Assembly (NCBI GenBank): GCA_040003205.1
Contig: JBDUDA010000091.1
Location: forward strand, 1-10,829
Length of the DNA stretch: 10,829 nucleotides
Direction of reading: 5' to 3'
Source: JALYIM01 sp040003205
GTDB taxonomy: Bacteria; Acidobacteriota; Terriglobia; Terriglobales; Acidobacteriaceae
Of the stretch, positions 1-6,189 are shown one piece after another; position 1 is the first letter of the stretch; each line of letters begins with the position of its first letter. A model generated the notes under the pieces. It searched no databases and had not been told where the DNA came from. It saw nothing but the letters and a program-made list of their open reading frames with translations. The position numbers and the translations under genes are program-made.

Positions 1-1257
1 GGGAAATCTCTGCTCATCAACACCACCGAGCGTCTGAAACGGGTTTCGGTCACAGACCCTGCGGTGGCTGACGCAATTGTGGTCACGCCAACGCAAATTC
101 TCGTGCATGGCCGGGCCGCCGGAGAGATTTCGCTTTTGATCTGGGACGAACTGGAGCGCTCACGCAGCTTCGATCTCAGGGTGGATGTGGATGTCAGCGC
201 CGCCTCCGAGCAGGAAAGGCGCGTTTTTCCGGACGAACAAATCACCGTCACGCCTTCGCGATCCGCCATTGTTCTCTCGGGCCATGTCTCCACCGAAGAC
301 GTATCCAAGCGCGCGGCGTTGATCGCGGAAGCTTATTCGAAAAATGTCGTCAACGTTCTGACGTTCGGTCCGGTGGGCGCACAGGAAGTTCTGCTTGAAG
401 TAAAGTTTGCCGAAGTAGACCGCACTGCTGTGCTTCAGTTGGGGGCCAACTTTTTTGCGCCTAGCGTCGGGAATACAGTCGGAACGGCAACTACTGGACA
501 GTTCGGTGGCGTCTCGGTCACCAACAGCACTACTTCCACAACCTCCCCGGGGGGAACTACCACGACCTCAACAGCCGGCAATCGGCCGACCATCAACTTA
601 AGCAATGCGCTCAATCTTTTTCTTTTTCGCACTGACATAAATTTCGGCGCGGTCGTGGAAGCCCTTCAACAAAGAAATCTGCTGCAAATACTCGCGGAGC
701 CCAATCTGATTGCTGTGAATGGAAAACAGGCTAGCTTTTTGGCTGGTGGAGAGTTTCCATTTCCCATCGTTCAGCCCGGGCAAGGTTTTACGGCAGTTAC
801 GATATCGTTTAAAGAGTTCGGAGTACGGCTTAGTTTTACTCCGGTCATCATGCCTAGCGGCAATATTCATCTTCGGGTGCAGCCCGAAGTCAGCACACTC
901 GATTTTGCCAATGCGCTTTCGATTTCCGGGTTCACGGTGCCCGCCCTCAGTACTCGCCGCGCGGACACCGAGTTCGAGTTGCAGGATGGCCAAAGTTTTG
1001 TGATCGCCGGGCTCATTGATAACCGGGTGACCAGTCTCAACAACAAGATCCCCGGCATTGGCGACATCCCGGTGTTGGGGAATCTATTTAAGAGCAAAAA
1101 CCTCCAGAAGAATAAGTCTGAACTGATGGTGCTCTGCACTGTACGGCGGATATCGCCCAGCACTCAGAAAATAGAATTGCCCGAGAATCCGCAAAACTTC
1201 CTGGACCTCGATAAGTTCGACAAGACCAAACCATCGAAAGACAAAAACGCGAAGTAG
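1..1257 (+). CDS. cpaC: Tad pilus outer-membrane secretin CpaC/RcpA, 5' partial
   Basis: This gene encodes the outer-membrane secretin of the Tad/Flp pilus, the multimeric channel through which the pilus leaves the cell. The frame is open from base 1, so the true start and signal peptide lie outside the window. An internal GTG at 64 is not a credible start because the 21 codons before it already belong to the conserved N-terminal domain. Visible residues 1-50 match the pilus-assembly N-domain, with VTDPAVADAIVV and an LIWDE end. Residues about 80-122 look like a BON-type segment. Residues about 129-385 are the secretin core, including LLEVKFAEVDRTAVLQLG, VPALSTRRADTEFELQDGQ and IPGIGDIPVLGNLF, the usual secretin C-terminal signature. 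A Ser/Thr/Gly-rich insertion at about 154-195 interrupts the core. The tail is charged and Lys-rich. The cpaE gene follows after 63 bp. Family assignment is strong; only the N-terminal length is unknown. Confidence 0.93.
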   Translation, partial: GKSLLINTTERLKRVSVTDPAVADAIVVTPTQILVHGRAAGEISLLIWDELERSRSFDLRVDVDVSAASEQERRVFPDEQITVTPSRSAIVLSGHVSTEDVSKRAALIAEAYSKNVVNVLTFGPVGAQEVLLEVKFAEVDRTAVLQLGANFFAPSVGNTVGTATTGQFGGVSVTNSTTSTTSPGGTTTTSTAGNRPTINLSNALNLFLFRTDINFGAVVEALQQRNLLQILAEPNLIAVNGKQASFLAGGEFPFPIVQPGQGFTAVTISFKEFGVRLSFTPVIMPSGNIHLRVQPEVSTLDFANALSISGFTVPALSTRRADTEFELQDGQSFVIAGLIDNRVTSLNNKIPGIGDIPVLGNLFKSKNLQKNKSELMVLCTVRRISPSTQKIELPENPQNFLDLDKFDKTKPSKDKNAK

Positions 1258-1264
1258 TTCGTCC

Positions 1265-1281
1265 ACCGCGGCGCGTGCGGT
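1265..1281 (+). terminator. Small GC hairpin between cpaC and cpaE, possible attenuator
   Basis: A perfect 5-bp stem, ACCGC at 1265-1269 with GCGGT at 1277-1281, encloses a 7-nt loop and is followed by TTATATTAGG rather than a run of T. It begins 7 nt after the cpaC stop, in the longest gap between the Tad genes. It could be a weak terminator or mRNA-processing element that lowers transcription beyond the secretin gene. The stem is short and may be chance in GC-rich DNA. Confidence 0.22.
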
Positions 1282-1320
1282 TATATTAGGATTGAGGGGA
1301 CGCAGTATCCACGTGCTTCA

Positions 1321-2493
1321 ATGCCTGAACTTTCCGTAATTATCGTTTCGCCAGACAACGAGCAACGGGCAATACTTCAAGTATTGGTTGATGGCACAAG
1401 CGTTGCGCGCGTGGTGCAAAGCCTTGACCTTTATCCAGCCGCCTCCAATGATCTCGCGATGCGCAAAATTCAGGCAGCTTCACCGGACGTGATGCTGATT
1501 GACATCCCTGCGGAAAATCCTCTGACTGCCCTGCGGGCGGTCGAGTGGGTGCATCAGGAAATTCCGAAGTGCGCGATCTTCGCCGTCGGCAGCATGGCGC
1601 AATCGAATGTGATCGTAGGGGCCATGAGGTCGGGAGCCCGCGAATTTCTGGAGCGTCCCACCACTACGACGGACTTGCTTGAGGCTTTCGTCCGCTTCAG
1701 CGCTGCCCAGCGGAAAATTCATCAGGAAGGTAACCGGGGGAAAATCTTCACGGTTGTAAACGCAAAAGGCGGCAGCGGAGCCACTACGGTGGCGGTAAAT
1801 CTTGCGCTGGCGTTGCAGTCCGCGCACAGTAGTACGGTGCTGGTGGACATGGCCACGCTCGGTCACTGCGCGCTCCAGATGAATTTAAAGCCGCTCTTCA
1901 CCGTGGCGGACGCGGTCCGCAACCTTCACCGGCTGGATAGCTCCCTGCTCGAAAGCTTCACCACCCGCCATCAGGATGGACTTCAAGTGCTTGCCGGATC
2001 TAACACCCCAGCGACTACGGAAGGTTCAACGGCCGAATTCGCCGGACTCTTCGATATGCTGGTTTCGCATTTCCGCTACATTGTAGTAGACGCATCCACT
2101 CGTATGGACGCCACCGTCAGGCTCATCAGTAATCTATCGCAGGCGGTATTGGTAGTGGCGCACGCCGATGTCGCCTCGCTCTGGAGCGCAGCCCGGGTCC
2201 AGCAATACCTGGGCGAAACTGGTGGACGGGATCGCTTGCAGTTGGTGTTGAACAGGTTCCGGAAGATACCGGGATTCAGCGAGGCGGACGCGCAGGCGGC
2301 CGCAGGAATAAAACTATTGTGGAAGATACCCAATGAATACTTTGCGGTGTCGGCTGGCATCGATCGAGGAATTCCGGTGATGCAGCAAGGGCGTACCGAT
2401 ATCGCGCGCTCTTTCGCCGGACTTGCATCTCGTTTGACGGAAAATGATGCGGAAGTGAAGAGAAGCACGTGGTCACTATTTAAAAGCGTGTAA
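1321..2493 (+). CDS. cpaE: Tad pilus localisation ATPase CpaE/TadZ (pseudo-receiver + ParA/MinD-like)
   Basis: CpaE/TadZ proteins place the Tad secretion machine in the cell, usually at a pole, and belong to the ParA/MinD ATPase superfamily. Residues 1-130 form a receiver-like domain: strand SVIIVSPDN, then VMLIDIP with Asp61 at the usual phosphorylation position. The conserved Lys-Pro of active receivers is replaced by Arg112-Pro113. Residues 141-375 are the ATPase domain. Its deviant Walker A motif is KGGSGATT (149-156), where the usual catalytic-loop Lys is Ala154 while the signature Lys149 is kept. VLVDMA (Asp176) and YIVVDAS (Asp257) follow as the A' and Walker B-like elements. The 390-residue length is normal for the family. 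A purine-rich GAGGGGA at 1294-1300 lies 20 nt before the ATG, too far for a normal ribosome site, and no better in-frame start was found. cpaF follows after 20 bp. Confident. Confidence 0.93.
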   Translation: MPELSVIIVSPDNEQRAILQVLVDGTSVARVVQSLDLYPAASNDLAMRKIQAASPDVMLIDIPAENPLTALRAVEWVHQEIPKCAIFAVGSMAQSNVIVGAMRSGAREFLERPTTTTDLLEAFVRFSAAQRKIHQEGNRGKIFTVVNAKGGSGATTVAVNLALALQSAHSSTVLVDMATLGHCALQMNLKPLFTVADAVRNLHRLDSSLLESFTTRHQDGLQVLAGSNTPATTEGSTAEFAGLFDMLVSHFRYIVVDASTRMDATVRLISNLSQAVLVVAHADVASLWSAARVQQYLGETGGRDRLQLVLNRFRKIPGFSEADAQAAAGIKLLWKIPNEYFAVSAGIDRGIPVMQQGRTDIARSFAGLASRLTENDAEVKRSTWSLFKSV

Positions 2494-2513
2494 CAAACAA
2501 TCTGTAGTCAAGA

Positions 2514-3809
2514 ATGGCAAATTCGCAAACTTTCGAGCGTGCAGGATACCAGCAGGTTAAAGCGGATCTTCATCGCCGCATCCTCGACCGTTTGGATCTG
2601 GAGAAACTTGGACGCACCGCGAATGCTGCGGCGCGCGACGAAGTGCTGCTTCTCATTCGCAGCACCGTCAATAGTGAAGCTGTCCCACTTAGCTTCGCAG
2701 AGCGCGAGAGGCTTGCGCGGGAAATCCTCGATGAAATTTTTGGACTTGGCCCGCTCGAGCCGTTGCTTAAAGATCCGACCATCTCTGACATCCTGGTGAA
2801 TCGCTTTGATCGCGTGTATATAGAACGAGCCGGAAAGCTGGAGCCTACCGGACTTACGTTCAAAGACAATCAGCACCTGATGCAGATCATTGATCGGATC
2901 GTTTCCCGCGTGGGCCGCCGCGTCGATGAATCGTCGCCAATGGTGGATGCCCGCCTGCCCGACGGTTCCCGCGTCAACGCGATCATTCCTCCCCTGGCGA
3001 TTGATGGCCCCTGCCTCTCGATCAGGCGCTTCGGGCGCGAGCCTGTCAGCGCTCGCAACATGATCGAAAATCAAACTCTCACCGACCCCATGCTGGAATT
3101 GCTTGCCGCCATGGTGAAAGGACGTTTGAACATCCTGATCTCGGGCGGAACCGGCGCCGGCAAAACTACTTTGCTGAATGTTCTCTCCGGCTTCATCCCG
3201 AATTCGGAGCGCATCGTGACCATAGAAGACGCTGCCGAACTGCTGATGAAACAGGAGCACGTGGTGCGGCTGGAGACCCGACCTCCGAACATTGAGGGAA
3301 AAGGTGCGGTGCGGCAGCGGCAACTCGTGATCAACAGTCTGCGTATGCGTCCCGACCGCATCATCATCGGTGAGGTCCGCGGCGAGGAAACCTTCGACAT
3401 GCTGCAGGCCATGAACACGGGCCACGAAGGTTCGCTCACCACCGTTCACGCGAATTCTCAGCGCGATGCACTTTCTCGTCTGGAGAGCATGTTCTCCATG
3501 GCTAACTTAAATATTCCCGAGCGGGCGATGCGCCAGCAGATTGCTTCGGCAATTCATGCCGTGGTACAGATCGCTCGTATGGTGGACGGAACCCGCAAAC
3601 TGCTCACCATCTCAGAAGTAACCGGCATGGAAGGCGACGTGATCTCCATGCAGGATATTTTTGTGTTCGAGCGCCGCGGCCTGGATGAAGCGGGAAAAGT
3701 GAAGGGGGCATTTCGCGCGACCGGGATACGTCCTCAGTTTTCGGAACGGCTGGCAGCCGGCGGCCACAAGTTGCGGGCTTCATTATTTGATTCGCGGATG
3801 GAAATATAG
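2514..3809 (+). CDS. cpaF: Tad pilus assembly motor ATPase CpaF/TadA
   Basis: This is the hexameric cytoplasmic ATPase of the secretion-ATPase (GspE/VirB11) superfamily that powers Flp pilus assembly. After a charged N-terminal helical region, the family hallmarks appear in order: FGLGPLEPLLKDPTISDILVN (start about 76), an Arg-rich block RRFGREP (171-177), Walker A GGTGAGKT (211-218, Lys217), the Asp box TIEDAAEL (236-243), Walker B RIIIGEVRG (282-290, Glu287), and the His box TGHEGSLTTVHAN (302-314). The 431-residue length fits CpaF/TadA. The ATG at 2514 has no recognisable Shine-Dalgarno sequence; the gene starts 20 bp after the cpaE stop, so reinitiation within the operon is plausible. All catalytic motifs are intact, so the motor should be functional. 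tadB follows after 35 bp. Confidence 0.97.
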   Translation: MANSQTFERAGYQQVKADLHRRILDRLDLEKLGRTANAAARDEVLLLIRSTVNSEAVPLSFAERERLAREILDEIFGLGPLEPLLKDPTISDILVNRFDRVYIERAGKLEPTGLTFKDNQHLMQIIDRIVSRVGRRVDESSPMVDARLPDGSRVNAIIPPLAIDGPCLSIRRFGREPVSARNMIENQTLTDPMLELLAAMVKGRLNILISGGTGAGKTTLLNVLSGFIPNSERIVTIEDAAELLMKQEHVVRLETRPPNIEGKGAVRQRQLVINSLRMRPDRIIIGEVRGEETFDMLQAMNTGHEGSLTTVHANSQRDALSRLESMFSMANLNIPERAMRQQIASAIHAVVQIARMVDGTRKLLTISEVTGMEGDVISMQDIFVFERRGLDEAGKVKGAFRATGIRPQFSERLAAGGHKLRASLFDSRMEI

Positions 3810-3844
3810 CTCCAGGCAATCGCTGCTGAGTCATCGAACTTGCC

Positions 3845-4831
3845 ATGACAATATTGCTCGCCATTCTCGTCTTCGCGGTGGTAGCGCTGATCGCATTCGT
3901 CATCGGGTCCCTGCTCGACGAGCGCAGCTCTCGCGCGCGCTTGATTCGTGAACGGCTCGCGACCGTTGACCACATTCCGGAACGTGATCCCGCCAGCGAA
4001 AACGAACTAGTTCGCGACGAAACCCTTAGCAAATTTCCCGCGCTGGATACACTACTTCGCCGCTCGGGTCGAATGGTTGATCTGCAGACAATGCTCTCGC
4101 AGGCCAACCTGGGCATTAGGGCCGGCAACATTCTGATGATGTGTATCGCGGGCGCCCTGATTTTGGGCGTGCTGGCTTTTCTGGCCGCGCTACCGTTGTC
4201 TGGAAAGCAGCCTTTGATGTTCGCCGCTGTCGGCGCGGTGCTGGGTGGGATCCTGCCCTATTCCTACGCCTCTTATCGCCGCAGCCGGCGTTTCGACAAA
4301 TTCGAAGAATTATTTCCCGAAGCGATTGACACTCTGGCGCGCGCGGTGCGAGCTGGACACGCATTCACCACTGCGCTCGAACTCATTGCCAGTGAAATAT
4401 CGGAGCCGGTAGCCTCCGAGTTCCGCAAGCTATTTGAAGAACAAAAGTTTGGTCTGCCGGTACGGGATGCCTTGCTCAACCTCACCGAACGCGTGCCGCT
4501 GGTGGATGTGAAATTTTTCGTCACTGCGGTCATGTTGCAGCGCGAGACGGGCGGAAATCTGGCTGAGATCTTAGACAATCTTTCTTACGTGATCCGGGAG
4601 CGCTTCAAGATTCTCAGGCAGGTGCGCGTCTACACCGCGCAGGGCCGGCTAACCATGCTTCTGCTTATGGGGCTTCCCCCGCTGATTGTGATCGTGATGT
4701 TGTTGATGAACCCGGGATTCATCCGCCCGCTGTTTGCGGACCCCATCGGCCACGCCTTGATTGTCGCGGGAATCACGCTTCAGACGGTGGGATATTTTGT
4801 GATCCGAAAAATTATTCAGATCGAGGTCTGA
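3845..4831 (+). CDS. tadB: Tad pilus inner-membrane platform protein TadB
   Basis: TadB is one of two GspF-like membrane proteins that form the platform on which the CpaF/TadA motor acts. An N-terminal membrane helix (residues 4-23) is followed by a charged cytoplasmic segment. A hydrophobic pair lies at about 96-116 and 123-141. The T2SSF domain spans about 156-285 and contains FPEAIDTLARAVRAGH, the helical block with FEEQKFGLPVRDAL, and the conserved LQRETGGNLAEILDNL (231-246). C-terminal helices lie at about 271-289 and 303-321. At 328 residues it has the standard length. The ATG at 3845 opens directly into the hydrophobic helix. No clear Shine-Dalgarno is seen. It is separated from the tadC start by only 7 bp, as expected for partners made in equal amounts. 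Confidence 0.94.
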   Translation: MTILLAILVFAVVALIAFVIGSLLDERSSRARLIRERLATVDHIPERDPASENELVRDETLSKFPALDTLLRRSGRMVDLQTMLSQANLGIRAGNILMMCIAGALILGVLAFLAALPLSGKQPLMFAAVGAVLGGILPYSYASYRRSRRFDKFEELFPEAIDTLARAVRAGHAFTTALELIASEISEPVASEFRKLFEEQKFGLPVRDALLNLTERVPLVDVKFFVTAVMLQRETGGNLAEILDNLSYVIRERFKILRQVRVYTAQGRLTMLLLMGLPPLIVIVMLLMNPGFIRPLFADPIGHALIVAGITLQTVGYFVIRKIIQIEV

Positions 4832-4838
4832 TAGAGCA

Positions 4839-5738
4839 TTGGCACTCGCATTAACAGTCGTTATCTTTTTGACCATCGTCATGGCGGTTTTTGCGCTGGG
4901 GGCGGCGGTCTATGCCCCTTCCTCCGTACTCGGTTCCAGACTTCGTTCGCTCAATACACAAAAGGCTCAAACCCAGCAGAAACCGGCGTTCAAGGAACGT
5001 TTTGAACAGGCACTCGACCCTCTCAGCAGGGCACTGCCGCTGTCTCCTTCCGAAGTCTCCCGCACTCGCGCATGGTTGATTCAAGCGGGATATCGCGAGC
5101 CCCGGCATCTGACAATTTACGTAGGAAGTCGCGTCCTGCTGGCGCTTTTGGGGTTGCTGATCGTGCTGGCAGTTTCGCCTTCTTCACTTTCTCTCTTGGT
5201 CGGGATTCCGGCGCTAGGCTTTTTTCTGCCCCGTTTCGTGTTAAAGCGGTTAATCAATAAACGCAAAAACCGCATCACCCTCGCTTTGCCGGATGCACTC
5301 GACCTCACCGTGATTTGCGTCGAGGCGGGACTGGCTTTGGACCAGGCCATGATGCGCGTCGGAGTTGACCTCCACCACGCTCATCCCGAATTGAGCGATG
5401 AATTTCATCTTGTGAATCTGGAGATGCGCGCCGGAAAACCACGTGCAGACTCGCTGCGCAATTTAACCCTCCGCACGGGGGTGGATGACGTCCGCGCGCT
5501 GGTTGCGACCCTGATACAAACAGACCGCTTTGGCACCAGCGTCTCCCAGGCGTTACGAATACACTCCGACTCGCTGCGCACGGAACGACGCCAGCGGGCG
5601 GAAGAAAAGGCCGCCAAAACAAGCATTAAGATGATCATCCCTCTGGTGATTTTTATTCTTCCTTCCATCATGTTTGTCACGCTCGGACCAGCCCTGATCC
5701 AGTTAGTTCGCATCCTCGCTCCAGACATGGCAAAATAG
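4839..5738 (+). CDS. tadC: Tad pilus inner-membrane platform protein TadC
   Basis: TadC is the second GspF-like platform protein and is expected to pair with TadB in the inner membrane. Membrane helices appear at about 4-24, 94-112, 116-133 and 265-285. The T2SSF domain lies at about 150-285, with LPDALDLTVICVEAGLALDQA (start 150) and the conserved QTDRFGTSVSQALRIHSDSLR (from 227), the TadC counterpart of the TadB Glu-Thr-Gly-Gly-Asn block. At 299 residues the length is typical. The start is TTG at 4839, only 7 bp after the tadB stop and without a good ribosome site; the next region is already hydrophobic and conserved, and no ATG lies close by in frame upstream. This suggests translational coupling to tadB. 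A 37-bp gap to the DUF192 start follows. Confidence 0.93.
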   Translation: MALALTVVIFLTIVMAVFALGAAVYAPSSVLGSRLRSLNTQKAQTQQKPAFKERFEQALDPLSRALPLSPSEVSRTRAWLIQAGYREPRHLTIYVGSRVLLALLGLLIVLAVSPSSLSLLVGIPALGFFLPRFVLKRLINKRKNRITLALPDALDLTVICVEAGLALDQAMMRVGVDLHHAHPELSDEFHLVNLEMRAGKPRADSLRNLTLRTGVDDVRALVATLIQTDRFGTSVSQALRIHSDSLRTERRQRAEEKAAKTSIKMIIPLVIFILPSIMFVTLGPALIQLVRILAPDMAK

Positions 5739-5766
5739 GTTTACCGTTGGTCCAGAATTAGCCCCT

Positions 5767-5770
5767 GGAG
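5767..5770 (+). promoter_or_regulatory. Ribosome binding site that selects the DUF192 start
   Basis: GGAG at 5767-5770 lies 5 nt before ATG 5776. It favours that ATG over the GTG at 5770, whose first base is the last base of the motif. It is the clearest Shine-Dalgarno sequence I found ahead of any + strand gene here, which fits a need for independent initiation after tadC. Confidence 0.55.
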
Positions 5771-5775
5771 TGTGG

Positions 5776-6189
5776 ATGTCCGAGGTTTCACAGGCGGGAG
5801 TGTCCCCAAATTGCTACGCTTTAAATCGCACACGCCAGCGCTATTTGGCGACGGACCTGGCGGTTGCCCAGACCCACTTAAGCCGATTGCGCGGGTTGAT
5901 CGGCATGGCAGAAGCACGCTTTGCTCAAGGTCAGGGCCTCTGGTTGGTGCCATCCCATGGAATCCATACCTTCGGAATGCGCTTTCCTCTGGATATCGTC
6001 TATCTTGATCACAGCAAAGTTGTGGTGTATGCCCAGCAGGATGTGAAGCCGTGGCGTCTCGCGCCTGTCCGACGTAATGCGGCTTCTGTGCTCGAACTCC
6101 CGCGGCACACGATTCGCGACACCGGTACTTTGTTGGGGGATGAAATTGACATCAGCACGGGCAAGCTAGCGGGAAAAATCACAACGTGA
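5776..6189 (+). CDS. DUF192 domain protein at the end of the Tad cluster
   Basis: This small protein of 137 residues belongs to the DUF192 family (PF02643), whose biochemical role is not established. Diagnostic residues are the SRLRGLIGM block, the GLWLVPSHGIHTFGMRFPLD segment with the family's hallmark His-Thr-Phe-Gly-Met-Arg-Phe-Pro, IVYLD, KPWRLAP, and SVLELP near the end. The usual shape is a compact beta-rich domain, often exported; here the N-terminus before it is polar and I see no signal peptide or membrane helix, so a cytoplasmic location is more likely. I place the start at ATG 5776, 5 nt after a GGAG; GTG 5770 would add two residues. The last codons overlap the next gene by 4 bp (GTGA). 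DUF192 genes next to Tad or type II secretion F genes are a recurring arrangement in my recollection, but no mechanism follows from that. Confidence 0.9.
   Translation: MSEVSQAGVSPNCYALNRTRQRYLATDLAVAQTHLSRLRGLIGMAEARFAQGQGLWLVPSHGIHTFGMRFPLDIVYLDHSKVVVYAQQDVKPWRLAPVRRNAASVLELPRHTIRDTGTLLGDEIDISTGKLAGKITT

Noticed and set aside
64..1257. GTG at 64 as the start of the secretin gene
   Set aside because: The frame is open back to base 1, and residues encoded by 1-63 (INTTERLKRVSVTDPA) are part of the conserved N-domain, so the gene begins upstream of the window.
2508..3449. 313-codon open frame on the - strand opposite cpaF
   Set aside because: It lies entirely antisense to a highly conserved CpaF gene with intact motifs. 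Its product is compositionally odd, with many His and Gln, and shows no family pattern. High GC content makes such shadow frames common.
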